A stretch of DNA of 64,000 nucleotides from Myotis daubentonii (GCF_963259705.1 NC_081841.1:113620979-113684978); one strand, 5' to 3'; numbered from the stretch's first letter, positions 1-11,489 are shown. A program made the numbers and translations. Notes: generated by a model not told the origin, from the letters alone.

Positions 1-319
1 TTAGGATAGGGCACAATAGGGACAGTTTGCCTCTGCTTCATGATAATTCCCTTTTTAAAAAATATATTTTATTGATTTTTTACAGAGAGGAAGGGAGAGG
101 GATAGAGAGTTAGAAACATCGATGAGAGAGAAACATCGATCAGCTGCCTCCTGCACACTCCCCACTGGGGATGTGCCCACAACCAAGGTACATGCCCTTG
201 ACCAGAATCAAACTTGGGACCCTTGAGTCAGCAGGCCGATGCTCTATCCACTGAGCCAAACTGGTTAGGGCAATAAATTCACTTTTAATGTGCATGAATT
301 TCGTGCACAGGGCTACTAG
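1..319 (+). mobile_element. Helitron (HeliBat-type) 3' fragment, split by a Ves SINE
   Basis: The segment ends with the HeliBat 3' terminus: a short inverted repeat (GTGCATGAATTTCGTGCAC) followed by CTAG at 316-319. A minus-strand Ves SINE interrupts it at about 57-274. The sequences on both sides (AATTCCCTTTT at about 46-56, AATTCACTTTT at about 275-285) look like the SINE's target-site duplication with one mismatch. The 5' part lies outside the window or is lost. Non-coding. Confidence 0.6.
57..274 (-). mobile_element. Ves SINE (tRNA-derived), minus strand
   Basis: Read on the minus strand, a tRNA-like head (ends near 271; 'ggtttggctcag', A- and B-box region) is followed by the Ves body and an AATAAAATAT/A-rich tail at 52-75. 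It is nested in a Helitron fragment. Ves SINEs are Pol III-derived repeats of vesper bats mobilised by L1. Confidence 0.85.
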
Positions 320-847
320 TCTATATATATAAAAGCCTACGCGACCATTATGACTGAACGACCGGAACGACCAGTCGTGATGACGTGCACTGACCACCAG
401 GGGGCAGACACTCAACACAGGAGCTGGTGGTCAGTGTGCTCCCATAGTGGGAGCGCTGCTCAGCTGACAGACCCATTTTGGTGGCTCACCAGCCGGGCTG
501 CAGCCACTCCCTCCCTCAGTAGACCTACAGGTCCAATCTCCGGAGAATGGGTCAGGCACTGAGGGACCAGCACCGCTGGCAGGGTCCCGACAGCACCGCT
601 GGCCTCCTGGAGGTCAGCTCGGGCACAGTGGCCAGGTCCCCTCCCTAGACACTCCGCAATAAAGAAAGGATATAAAAGCAGCTGCCAGGTGGCTCCTGAC
701 AACTGGCGCGAATGTCAGCAGGACGGATCCGGATCCTGAGCCAGCAAGGGCATCCCACCGCCTGCTCAGAGGACCGATCGCATCTCCGCCCCACCCCTAT
801 CCCCCTGGGGACTCCATCGTGCATGAATTCATGTATCCGGCCTCTAG
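320..847 (+). mobile_element. HeliBat-type non-autonomous Helitron, complete
   Basis: Begins TCTATATATATAAAAG directly after the CTAG end of the preceding Helitron. It ends with the GTGCATGAATTCATG-type hairpin and CTAG at 844-847. The 528-bp body contains the 'ctgaccaccaggggg' segment shared with other Helitrons in this window. No Rep/helicase coding was seen, so it is non-autonomous. Confidence 0.75.
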
Positions 848-907
848 TTCATAATAAAATAGCCAACCTTTCTCGGTATTTAGTGTTTGGCTCTACTAGT
901 GCTAGGT

Positions 908-1118
908 CAGTGGTTGGCAAACTGTGGCTCGCGAGCCACATGCGGCTCTTTGGCCCCTTGAGTGTGGCTCTTCCACAAAATACCACGTGTGGGCACGCAC
1001 GTACAGTGTGATTGAAACTTCATGGCCTATGCGCAGAAGTCGATATTTTGTGGAAGAGCCACACTCAAGGGGCCAAAGAGCCACATGTGGCTCGCGAGCC
1101 GCAGTTTGCCGACCACTG
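908..1118. mobile_element. Palindromic hAT miniature element with 8-bp TSD
   Basis: Terminal inverted repeats of about 75 nt (starting CAGTGGTTGGCAAACTG and ending in its complement CCACTG) flank a centre of about 60 bp. The flanks are identical 8-bp target-site duplications, TGCTAGGT at 900-907 and 1119-1126, as expected for hAT transposases. No coding capacity. The arms include GGCTCGCGAGCC, itself a palindrome. Confidence 0.88.
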
Positions 1119-1126
1119 TGCTAGGT

Positions 1127-2159
1127 GAACAAACTCTTCCTGTTCAATAACAGTGTCAATTTTCATTTAGGCAACTCCAAGTTTCCATGTCATTAAGACA
1201 ATTAACACTAAACTTTTACTTTTCATATTTAATTATCAAAATCTATCAGGCATTATGCTGTTCTGAGCAACTATTACCACTTCTAATAACTCAATCCAGA
1301 AGAAAAATAACTCCTAAAGTTAAAAAGTCATACAAAACTTTAAAAACTAGTTTCACTTATACAAATCTTTTTATTAAAGGCACATATGACAGAGAATAAA
1401 AAGCTTTCAAGCATAAATAAAATATGTATTTTTAAAATCGATGATGGGTATAAAAGTGCAATATTATACTCCTTTGGATACAGTTAAGAGTGATGTACCA
1501 ATTTTATACTATACAAATGTTAATATGTGGGAAAATGCATGCTTTGCAACTACTTAAAAGTATGATGTAAAATCTTATAAATGAACCTAAACATGTGCAA
1601 AAGGGCAATTTTACAAAAATTATTTTGGGGTTCATAAGCAAATTAAAAGCACTGCTCTAAAACCATTCACTACTATACACTGCAATCATAAAATGCACAA
1701 AATCTCTGGCCCTTAGAAGCACCATACTTTACTACCTTTTATTAAACTCTTTGGATGTATTTGACACTGTTCTAAGCTTATTTAATTTTTAAATCCTTGG
1801 AAGTTAATATCTGATTACAAATACTGAGCAGCTTGCTGCCCAGGACAGAGCTAGTAAATGGGAGACATTCAAAGAGTCAGGTTCCACAGATATTTGACAA
1901 GAAAATGAGATAAAATTCTAATTCTAAAGCTAAAGCTGTGACTATGTTTACAAGTTAGCAGAGTGAGGGAGGGCTGAAGGAAACTTGGGGTGTTTAGTAA
2001 AAAGGCATTTGGCTTAAGCCTTAATAGGTAGCACCTGAAGGCAGAAGGAAGGCATGAGAAAGGAATTCTAGATAGAAGCATTAAATTTTTAAAAATTACC
2101 TACACTAATATCATTGTCTTAAATCCCAAACCAAAACCTGGTTCCAGATGCCAACAGTG
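1127..2159. other. AT-rich intergenic stretch
   Basis: No gene, conserved coding frame or recognisable repeat was seen here. Short open frames on both strands lack any family resemblance. Confidence 0.5.
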
Positions 2160-2171
2160 CATTTAAGTTAT

Positions 2172-2357
2172 TTTTTTAAAATACATTTTTATTTCAGAGA
2201 GCGAGAGGGAGAATCATTGATCAGCTGCCTCCTAAACGCCCCCATAATTGGGGGATCCATTCAGCAACCTGGGCATGTGCCCTGAGGAGGGGGGTTGTCC
2301 AACCCTGACCTCATGATTCATTGGTCCACATTCAACCACCGCGCCACACCATGGGGC
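2172..2357 (-). mobile_element. Older tRNA-derived SINE (Ves-like), minus strand
   Basis: An A-rich tail at the left and a diverged tRNA-like head at the right mark a diverged Ves-type SINE. A 12-bp duplication (CATTTAAGTTAT) at 2160-2171 and 2358-2369 brackets it exactly. Confidence 0.75.
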
Positions 2358-2421
2358 CATTTAAGTTATCTTTTAAACGTCCTAGTAAGAGTTAAAATGT
2401 ATGCTTGTATGCTCCAAACAA

Positions 2422-2457
2422 GTGTGTGTGTGTGTGTGTGTGCGCGCGCGCGCGCGC
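2422..2457. repeat. (TG)n(CG)n microsatellite
   Basis: Alternating TG followed by CG dinucleotides, a Z-DNA-prone simple repeat. The flanks (2370-3055) hold nothing else recognised. Confidence 0.95.
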
Positions 2458-3059
2458 TTTAAAAAATATTCAGGAGCCAAGTAAAATTCTGAACTAAACA
2501 GCTGGCAAGTTAATTCAGGCCCATAAATACTGAACGTAGCAACAACCATTCTAAAGGTCAACATCACAAGTAATCTTTAGTAACATAGCATTTATCTCCC
2601 TACAGCGAGAAGTTGCGCTAACACCCTATCTGGCCCTTTATTCAGAAAAAAGGAGAAGGAATTTTTCCCAAATAGCTGTATGCAATTCCCTCCCGTAGTT
2701 CTTACCCTGTCTCGCTGGTTAAATAAGCTATACACAATGACACTTCAGAAAGCCGCACAGCGGAGGAGGAGCCCACTAAGAGAAACGCTTCCACTTTCAA
2801 ACAGGTTTCATATAAAATCGCCATATAATATTTGTTTTTAGAAAAGTAGAGCAAATCAAAACCCACCTCTTTACTACTGGGGGCATTCTTATATTACTTT
2901 TTGGTAGTGCTATTGGAGATTTCAAAGAAAAACTGTTGAGTTTTTAAATACTTAAGGCCATATTTCAAAGGCAACGGTCTTCAGGCAACTTCATTAAATT
3001 ACAACACAATAAAGCCAATCTCAATGATCCTCAAAAGACAAGAGCAAAGCAATTCATTA

Positions 3060-4120
3060 CAATTAGAGGCCCCTGGGCCGAGCCCTCGGGGTAGCACTGC
3101 CGCTGCGTCACAAACTGGCGCATCCAAGACACTCGCCAGCGCAGAAACGAGGTCGGAGGAATCCTCCGCGGCGCTCAACCCTGCAACCCTCGTCAGTAAC
3201 AGTAACAAATGTATTCCAGAGAGAAAAATCGCGCACTATCCATTCCCAGTACCACTGCTGTTGGCTGTTGACCTTTTTGTAAAGAAAGGGTATCGAACGC
3301 TCAAGAAACTACAAGCGCTGGGTGAAGAATCACTGTATTTTCGAAGCGAAAGTAAACAGCCGGGGCGGGCAGCAAAAATGGCCAACAGATGCTCCAGGAT
3401 GACGACATCCAAGGCCCAAGGCGGGGGGGGGGGGGGGGGGGTGCAGTGCTGTGAGGAGCACTAAGTTTCCATAAATATGAGATGGACGTTAACTAAGAAC
3501 TTCTCAAACTATTTTCTCTCGAAATCGCTCCCTTCACAGAAACCTTCATCTCCAATCCTTGGATAAGGGAATTGGACCTTCCCTGCCCTCGTCCTTCCCG
3601 TCAGCCCCGCCAGGTCGCAGGATTCGGGGAGTTCACACCACCCGCCCGCCTCGGCCCGCGCAAGGGCGAAGGCTTCCCCGCCGCCGTCCGCCGCCCCACC
3701 TGTGCCTTCCAGACCTCCGGCGTCCGAGCGCCGCCCGAAGAGCTCCCGCCGGGCCGCCGCGGCCTCCGGCTTCCTCAGACGCAGCGCAGCTCCGCAGCGT
3801 CCACCCAGACCCGTTCCAGGTTCTCAGCACGCCCAGCGCGCGGGACTCACAAAGCGCCCCCAGCCGGGCGCTCCAAGCGCCCACGTCGCGCGGCCGCCCC
3901 GCCCCTCTCTTGACGTCGGGCTCTTGGCGCTGCCGCTGCCGTCACCAGTCCCCGTGTGCATGACGTCCCCGCGGGCGTCTTTCCCACGGACTGGTCACAG
4001 CCCTCCGCAGCCTATGGCAGTGTAAATAGTATATGGGGAGACGTCACCCAGAGTCAGCGTAACGCCCCTGGAGGAAGAAAAGGAGCCAGAGCGATGGCTG
4101 AGAGAACCATAGGAGCCACC
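3060..4120. promoter_or_regulatory. CpG island with CRE-like sites; possible divergent promoter (SPART?)
   Basis: The stretch is sharply richer in G+C and CpG than its flanks, densest at 3,600-4,000. It contains three TGACGTC motifs (3911, 3961, and inverted at 4040-4046) within 140 bp, resembling CREB/ATF sites. A minus-strand GCACAG|GTGGGG near 3702 could be a splice donor. In mammals the gene upstream of CCNA1 is SPART in the opposite orientation, so a minus-strand first exon would fit. No coding exon of it was recognised here, so the gene assignment is inference only. Confidence 0.5.
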
Positions 4121-4124
4121 ACAA

Positions 4125-4897
4125 CCAGCGTCTCTCGGGTCCTCGTGGATTGCCCTGCGCTTGCGCAATCTTTTTCTCCGAGGCAGAACCTGGGGGTCTT
4201 GGGAGGGATGAGGAAAGAGCAGTAGGTGGTAAGAGCTGTGAGGGCTAGAGGGAGCCCTGGGCTCAGTGCAAGTGGGAGAACAAAGACTGATTCTCTCAAC
4301 TGTTCTGGAACCTGATCTTTGTGACTAATGTATGTGTTACTGGAAGGACAGGAGCCTAGGCTGGCCTGCAGTGTGTGGGTCCTTGACTTCTTGTAGAAAA
4401 GATTTCACCACAGGAGTCCAGGTGGGGTTGAGAGTACTAATGCTGGGGAGAGTGAAGCAAAGGAAGAAATTAGGGTAGAAGAAATAACAGGGGAGAGGTT
4501 CGGTATTGCTCTGCTTTGGTTCTCTAGAAATGTTATAGGAAAGAAGTGAGCCCAGGCGGGGCTGCTGTTAGATCTCTGGGAAGTGAAGGTCATAATGATG
4601 GAAGTGAGCCAAGTTAGCTCACTGGAAAGTCTGAAAAAAAGGGACCTTCGAGACAAGATCAGGTGGTGATCCCAGGTGGAGTTGCGCTGCCCACTGCTTC
4701 CCTGCTTGGTTGCGGGTCTCCTGGGGACCCTTAGATGTAAAAAGTTCATGCCCCAGGCATAGGCGTGCTCCGGAGAGAATCCCCATTGAGTTTTTGTCCT
4801 GGGGGCTTTCCCCCCCCCCCCTGCAGGCAAGAATCTTAGGGGAGGGTTTCAATAGAATATTCATCAGCTTTCCAGGTGCATTTTTAACATGCTGATG
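4125..4897. other. CpG-island shoulder and unannotated flank
   Basis: Moderate-GC sequence with a poly-C tract near 4811. No exon, repeat or conserved frame was recognised. The short open frames here look incidental. Confidence 0.4.
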
Positions 4898-4905
4898 CAT
4901 TAGAA

Positions 4906-5211
4906 CAGTGGTTCTCACCCTTCCTAATGCTGCGACCCTTTAATACAGTTCCTCATGTTGTGGTGACCCCCCAACCATAAAATTATTTTCGTTGCTACTT
5001 CAAAACTGTAATTTTGCTACTGTTATTAATCATAATGTAAATATCTAATATGCAGGATATATTTTTGTTACAAATTGAACATAATTAAAGCATAGTGATT
5101 AATCACAAAAAAATATGTAATTATATATGTGTTTTCCGATGGTTAGGCGACCCCTGTGAAAGGGTCGTTCGACCCCCAAAGGGGTCGCGACCCACAGGTT
5201 GAGAACCACTG
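4906..5211. mobile_element. SPIN (Space Invader) non-autonomous hAT element
   Basis: Begins CAGTGGTTCTCACCCTTCC and ends GGTTGAGAACCACTG, with the internal sequence typical of SPIN_NA. The 8-bp flanks CATTAGAA (4898-4905) and GATTAGAA (5212-5219) differ at one base, consistent with a hAT target-site duplication. SPIN elements are known for horizontal spread among tetrapods. No transposase frame. Confidence 0.9.
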
Positions 5212-5219
5212 GATTAGAA

Positions 5220-6852
5220 TGAATGTATAGAGGAGTTTTGGATTATTCTTTGGTCTGTTTTATTTTTATCTTAGGTCTGTCTGGCTTTAATGGGGTTTTT
5301 CTTATTTCTTCCCCATCTTCATCTGTCCTTGAATTTAGCTGGCACAAATGGCATTAATTGGGTCTTTGTTCCCTATTTTCCCAGGCCAGGGTGATTTAAG
5401 CTATGTATTTTCTGGTTAGGGAGGAGGATATTAACCATTTGCTCTCAAGTGCTCTTGGTTAGGGAAGGGAAGGTCTTGCAACTCACAAGCTGGCTGCCCA
5501 ACTGGCCTTGTTTCATTTTCTTGTCTCAAGTTTCCCCATTCCACTTACCCAGGAATTTTCCTAGCTTCTTACTATCTAACCACATATCCAGAGAGAACAC
5601 TTCCAAAAGCCCACATATACTGATAAAAGTTTCAGTAGGGTGTATACCTGTGTGTGCTAAAAGTCTCTAGCAATATGGTAAAAAAAAAAAAAAAAAAAGT
5701 TAAATTACTCACTCCTAAGGATAGATAGCAATTGTGCTAATACCATTGATGATTATCAAAGACTGAAAGGGGGGAATCAAAGTGAACATACTCTACTTTT
5801 CTTAAAAAGTTCTTTAACATTAGTAAAACACTATAGATGACAGATTTTATACTCTGAATAGACCTGCCTTAATAAATTTATATATGTATAAATATACATA
5901 TATATGTGTGTGTGTGTGTCTATGTATGTATGCAGTGCCTATGCATTTAAGACTAGCTAAAAGACTTGTTTAACTTAATTCCAGATGAATTATTATTCCT
6001 CTCAATCAAAATTAATGATTTTGATTGTTGGATGACTACTAGGGGAGGCTTTTTCATTTAAAAGTAGGGGTTAGTTGATAGTTCCCACAAATCTCAGAAA
6101 GGTAACAGTCAGTCATCCCAAACAGAAAAATCTATTAAGAAGGTATACAGTAATACAGACATTGTCAATGATTTTGCTTTGCTCTTATATCCCCTAAAAG
6201 AATTCTGAAAAACTATGATTGTGTACCTTCTCCCTCATTTTTTAGGTTGATCAAAGTTTTCCATCTGACTTACATAGTTGCAAAGGATGCAAAGTGTTTT
6301 ATTGTACATTGACACTTTAAAATAAAAGTTACACAACTCTTAAATGTACCCATTCCAGGCAATATGATATCCATCATCAATTTTTAAAACTAATACATTA
6401 ACAAGCATTTCTTTAATAGGAAAGTTTACATCATTTTTTCTCTTCTGGAATTCATATTTCCACATCACTTTATGAATTTTTATCCCAATGTAATATTTCC
6501 TTATTCCGGAAAGTCTTTTATTGGTCACCTACAATACTTCTCTGAAATACAAATAAGTATATACATTTAAATATAATTTTAAAATTTTATGATATCAATA
6601 TAGGTTAAAGTGTTTAAAATATAAAATTTCTATGTACAGTAGCATCTGATATATAGAAACCCCTAAATTTTACTACAAAGCTACTAAAACGAATCAAGTC
6701 TATCAAGGTTTCAGGATAAAAGATTACTTCTACACTCCAAAAATTAAGTATTTCATTGACAATACTATCAAGATGAATAAAATACTTGAGAATAAATTTA
6801 ATAGTGTAAGTGCAAGACTTATATGCCAAAAACTGTAGAACATTCCTGAGAG
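5220..6852. other. AT-rich intergenic stretch with simple repeats
   Basis: Holds an A-run at 5680-5698 and a TA/TG microsatellite at 5881-5919. Nothing else was recognised on either strand. Confidence 0.5.
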
Positions 6853-7151
6853 CAAGCATGTCAAACTCAAAGGCTAACAGAGGCCAAATAAACAAGATTT
6901 GTTTATGTAGGCCACAAAAAAACCAAACACTTTAATTTTCATAGAAACGTAGGTTTATTTCGATAGAGACATGCTGAAATACAAAGGGCTGAAATAAATG
7001 AGTAATTGTTAACAAAATAATAGAACATTTTAATAAAAATTAATATTTTTTCTTGAACATTAACTTACCAGACACTGAATAACTGTACAAATTAATAAGT
7101 GTAACACAAATAAACCTCTTTTTCTTATTCTCTGAAAGTGAAATATTTCCT

Positions 7152-7512
7152 TGTAGAGGGCCGCCTGGGAGGCACCTAGGCATTTTCTTGTAATTATTGT
7201 CAGCTGAACTCAGAGCATAGGCAGAGCCACGCCCTGTGAACATGCTTCCCCAATAAGGCTAGACATGTTAATCAGGCAGGGGCGGAACTAGACATGTAAA
7301 TCTAGGCCTTTAAAATAAACCTGCTGTGTGGCTCAGCCCGCTTTTTGCCGCCTCTCCATCAGAGAGGATGGCACCCACCTGGCCCCAGCTTAAAATCTAT
7401 TTCTGCGTCTTGGTCTTTCTTTAATTTCTTAATCCCCAGCTCCTCCACTCAGCAAATGGACTGTTTCCTTTTCCATGCGGGACATGGAAAAGAGAGAAAC
7501 AGCCCCCCCACA
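7152..7512 (+). repeat. Solo LTR, betaretrovirus-like (ERV2/ERVK class)
   Basis: Starts TGTAGAGGGCC and ends CACA, 361 bp, flanked by identical 6-bp duplications TTTCCT (7146-7151 and 7513-7518). Six-bp duplications are typical of ERV2. An AATAAA-like signal lies near 7312-7320 (TTTAAAATAAACC). No internal retroviral sequence remains, so it is a solo LTR formed by recombination. The class assignment rests on duplication length and LTR style. Confidence 0.75.
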
Positions 7513-7687
7513 TTTCCTGTTGCGCACACCAAAGTCAGTACAAGACTAATGATATGGCAATTGGCTGCTAAAATACTTGCTGCAAGTATTAGTGGAGAGA
7601 AATGGTGCGCTTGCACATAAGGCACGTAAGGGAAATGAATGCAACATGATTATAGTAATCAGTCATTAGCAAACGTTATGGTTTGTA

Positions 7688-8082
7688 CTAGAGGCCTGCT
7701 GCACGAAATTTGTGCACTGGGGTGGGGACCTTCAGCTCAGCCTGTGCCCTCAAGCAGTCTAACCTCTCAGGGGATGTCTGCCTGCCAGGCCCTGGGGGAT
7801 CGGGCCTAAGCCAGCAGTCAGACATCCCTCTCACAGTCCAGAACCGATTGCTCCTTACTGCCTGCCTGCAGCAGAGGCGGGAGAGGCTCTCACCACCATC
7901 ACTGTGCTTACCAGCCATGAGCCTGGCTTCTGGCTGAGCTGCTCTCCCCCTATGGGAACGCACTGACCACCAGGGGTCAGCTCCTGCATTGAGCGTCTGC
8001 CCCCTGGTGATCAGTGCACATCATAGCGACCAGTCATTCCACCATTTGGTTGGTTTGCATATTAGGGTTTTATTATATAGGA
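7688..8082 (-). mobile_element. HeliBat-type Helitron, minus strand
   Basis: The plus strand begins CTAGAGGCCTGCTGCACGAAATTTGTGCAC (inverted 3' terminus with its hairpin) and ends TTATTATATAGGA (inverted 5' terminus TCCTATATAATAA). It lies inside the hAT element. Non-autonomous, with no Rep/helicase. Confidence 0.82.
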
Positions 8083-8223
8083 TTGTGTGTAACAGGATAT
8101 TGTAAAAATTAAGTTACGAAATTTTAATTAAAACGTTTCTTACATACCATTATATTGGCTGGGCCGCAAAAATATTCATTGTGGGCCACATGCGGCCCAT
8201 GGGCTGCAAGTTTGACGTGCTTG

Positions 8224-8642
8224 ATCTACACAATGGAATACTATGGCGCTCTAAAAAAGAAGGAACTCCTACATTTGCAACAGTGTGGATAGACCTGGAG
8301 AGCATTATGCTAAGCAAATTAAGCCAGTTGGAGAAAGATAAATATCACATGATCTCACTCATTTGTGGAATATAATGAACAACATAAACTGATGAACAAA
8401 AATAGATTCAGAGACATTGAAGCATTGAACAGACTGTCAAACCTCAGAAGAAGGCAGGGGAGGTGGTGGGGGTAAGAGATCAACCAAAGGACTTGTTTGC
8501 ATGCATATAAGCATAACCAATGGTCACAGACAGTGGGGGGAGGGGTAAGGGCTTTTGCTGGGGGTGGGAGTGGGCAGGAAGAGGTTTATGGGCAAAAAGG
8601 GAGATATATGTAATACTTTCAACAATAAAGAATTAAAAAAAA
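8224..8642 (+). mobile_element. L1 3'-end fragment (ORF2 C-terminus and 3' UTR)
   Basis: Starts within the end of L1 ORF2 (frame reading ..NGILWRSKKEG.., then ..WIDLESIMLSKL..YHMISLICGI), then a G-rich 3' UTR and AACAATAAAGAATTAAAAAA tail. Strongly 5'-truncated. Confidence 0.85.
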
Positions 8643-8673
8643 ACAAAAGAAAGTTTATGTAATATATTTCAAA

Positions 8674-8731
8674 CCATGCAGCAAATACCAAAGACAAGAT
8701 TCCCATGCAGCAAATACCAAAGACAAGATTC
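8674..8731. repeat. 29-bp tandem duplication
   Basis: Two identical head-to-tail 29-bp copies (8674-8702 and 8703-8731, beginning CCATGCAGCAAATACC). No other copy was seen nearby. The flank to 9160 is AT-rich and otherwise unremarkable. Confidence 0.9.
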
Positions 8732-9167
8732 CCAAAGATTGTTTTCAGAATTATTTTGTTGAAATTAATGTTTTATTGAAAAACTAATACTGTATGCTCA
8801 AGATGAGTAATTTTCAAGTATTACCATTGAATTACCCCCAAAACCATATGGAATGGGGTTTATTAATATTAAGTAACATGATGAAAACCTCATGATTAAT
8901 AAGTAGTAGAGCTATATTTAAAATGGAGTTTTTGACTTCAAAATTCTTAGTATTTTCTATTATAATACAGTGTCATTGTTGGTTATCCAGTTCCCAAGAC
9001 TTAACATAAGACCTAACATACTTTGGAAAAATCTGAAATATCCTAGTGAAGAGAAATTTTGCTTATAAATTTAATTTTAAAAAGAGAAATTTTGCCAAGA
9101 AAGACATTTGGTGGTTTCTTTAGCTTAGCTCTAAAATAAAGATTCACTTAGAATCATGGACTATCAA

Positions 9168-9312
9168 AAGGATTTGTGTTTGAATGCTAGCAATCTTACT
9201 ACCCATATAAACTTGGGCAATTTACCCTCAAGGCTTCAGTTCTCACCTTTGCATAACTAGGATAAAAATAACTATATCATACAACTGACCTTACAATAAA
9301 TAAGATAATGTC
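9168..9312 (+). mobile_element. MIR-like ancient SINE fragment
   Basis: Resembles the MIR core ('..ttgggcaattta..cagttctcacctttgcataa..ataa..') in sense orientation, much diverged. Confidence 0.5.
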
Positions 9313-9349
9313 TATAATACTCTGTACTCTGCAAAAGGTAGCAGATTTG

Positions 9350-9530
9350 AGAGGTTAAGAACAAAGACCTCATAGCCACCTGCCTGAGTTCAAGTTCTGA
9401 GTCTGCCACTGGTGGGCTCTGTGATATTGGGGCACATTTACTTTATCCACATCCTCACTAGTAAAAAGAGGCAATGATAATAATTACCTCATGAGTCAAT
9501 ATGTATAAAATGCTTAGGATAAAAATTGTT
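9350..9530 (+). mobile_element. MIR ancient SINE
   Basis: Recognisable MIR order: '..gagttcaagttctgagtctgccact..', '..gtgata ttgggg..', '..aatgataataattacctcat..', '..aaaatgcttagg..'. Diverged, plus strand. Confidence 0.65.
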
Positions 9531-9837
9531 TCTTTTAAATTACATGTGCTGGGCCTTTCAAAGGCAGAGGCAACAAGCATGTATTTGAGATCAAAGAATA
9601 GCTATTCAGAAAGCATTGATTCAGGCAGAAGCCCAAATAAAGTCTGATTAGATACAAAGGTGAAGGGTATTATGAGAGAGGGAAGGGGAAGAATTTCATC
9701 AGAAGAAGGAAGGCATTTCTATTGGTGCAGATAACATAGCATACTGATCTTAATTCTAAACAATATTTTAAATTTTCAGTCAGGTAGTCATTAGTCCAGC
9801 AGTCATAATATCTGCTTTTATAAAAATTAAATCTTGA

Positions 9838-11140
9838 AGATCCAAGATGTCTGCCGACAGAACGGCAGGCTGCAAGATAGTGTGTCAGTGAGAGAAAGAA
9901 AGGAGAGTGCGTGGACATGTGGGGAGTGTCTGTATTTGTGAGTGAGGGACAGCTATATTCCATGGGACTGTTGGGGACTGGCGGACCGGGCTACCCTGGC
10001 TGGGCAGCCTCTACTGCTGGTGAAATCTCTCCTGGAGCAGCCGGCTCTGCCACAGAGACCGAGCCATCTTGAAGGGAAGAGTGGCTGTGATCGGAAATCC
10101 AGCCTTACCTTCAACTGAGAAGACCTCGGATACCTCCCAGGACTATAACCACAATGCCCAGGGACCAGTTGCCTCAGCTGTGAACTCATGAACACTGAGA
10201 CTCCAGCCTCCCTGACCGTGGGCACCTAAAAAGTCTGTCCAGGGGGAGACAAAGCAGCGCTGAATATGTGGACAGGCCCTGTGCATTCTCACAGAGCAAG
10301 TAGAAGGAATAGCTGAATTGAACAACACCCACCTGGAATTGGCTAATTGAACACGGCTAGTGAGGCAAGCCATGGACGGAAAGGTCAGATATCACCAAGA
10401 AAGGTGAGATCTGGGATCCAGGCTGGAGGGAGAAACATGCGTAGTGGGGACTAGAGTCTCAGAAGAAGACTGCACCCCACAAAATCCACGGCCGTTGGGG
10501 TCAGTGTAGCCCTCAAATGTGGAAGGGGGTCCACAGGGCTGCTGGCAGAAGGGGACTCTAGATATTAACCCACAGCTGGGCTCAGCCCAGAAAGGCAGCC
10601 TGAATTTCTATAGTGGCTGCTCATTGCCAAGGGAAAAAAGATGTGAGTCAGCGTGCTTCCTCTGGCTTTTTGTCATTTTAACTCCTTGCTTTTGTTTGCT
10701 AAGTCCAATACATAGGATCTTCCAATTAAAAACACTCACCGAGACTGCAGGGGAAAATTGTTTTGTGGAAACTGGGTATCAGAGTGGGAAGAGACGAACA
10801 GGAAACCAGCTCTGGGGCAGTCTGTCCCTCCAACCCAGTATTAAGTGCGGCAGGGAAAGCAAAATCTAAACACTGGGTAGAGGGGCCTTTTAGCCCCAGA
10901 TATCAATACAGAAACACTGCCACTGAGGGGTTGTATCAGAAACTGACTCTTGTGTAAATACAACCAAAGGCAGGCTGAAAAATGTGAGCAGAGAGATCCT
11001 GCTTGCTTGAAAACAGGTTTATGGCTTATGACACAAGTGGTGGATCTCAGGGAACACCAATACTGTGCTGACTACCTGACAGGAAACAGATGTGCCAAGC
11101 AGAACAGTAGAGGAAGTGAATGAACTTCACTATTTCACAT
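9838..11140 (+). mobile_element. L1-type 5' UTR fragment, plus strand (probable)
   Basis: Starts 'gatccaagatgtctgccgacagaacgg', resembling the CAAGATGGCGGC start of mammalian L1 leaders, and continues as GC-moderate non-coding leader-like sequence for 1.3 kb. It stops at the poly-T 3' end of the antisense L1 that follows. No ORF1 is attached. Family assignment is by style only. Confidence 0.45.
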
Positions 11141-11489
11141 TTTTATTTTTTACATAAGAAATTAAATTTTTTCTTTCACTTTATTTTATTTTATTTTTTT
11201 CCACTTCTTTTTTTTTAATCTTTAATTTCTTTATTGGTTAAGGTATTACAAGTGTGTCCTCATCCCCCCCATTAACCCCAACCTCCCCGCCCACTCATGC
11301 TCTCATCCCCCTGTTGTCCATGTCCATTGGTTTGGCTTATATGCATGCATAAAAGTTCTTTGGTTGATCTCTTCCCCTTACCCCCACCCTCCCCTACTTT
11401 CCCTCTGGGGATTGATAGTCTGATCACTGTTTCCCTGTCTTTGGATCTGTCACTGTTCATCATTCTATGTTGTTCTCTATATTCCACTA

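Larger units (their letters stand above)
6853..8223. mobile_element. hAT-type transposon, interrupted by a solo LTR and a Helitron
   Basis: The left end CAAGCATGTCAAACTC is matched in inverted form at the right end (AGTTTGACGTGCTTG), with 'gggccgcaaa' and 'gtgggccacatgcggccc' subterminal motifs typical of a mammalian hAT family. A solo LTR (7152-7512) and a Helitron (7688-8082) are inserted inside. No clear 8-bp duplication flanks it. No transposase frame. Confidence 0.65.

Noticed and set aside
3559..4025. Overlapping open frames of 107-134 codons in the CpG island
   Set aside because: Pro/Arg/Ala-rich frames open on both strands and in several frames are expected from GC-rich DNA with few stops; no family resemblance or splice context.
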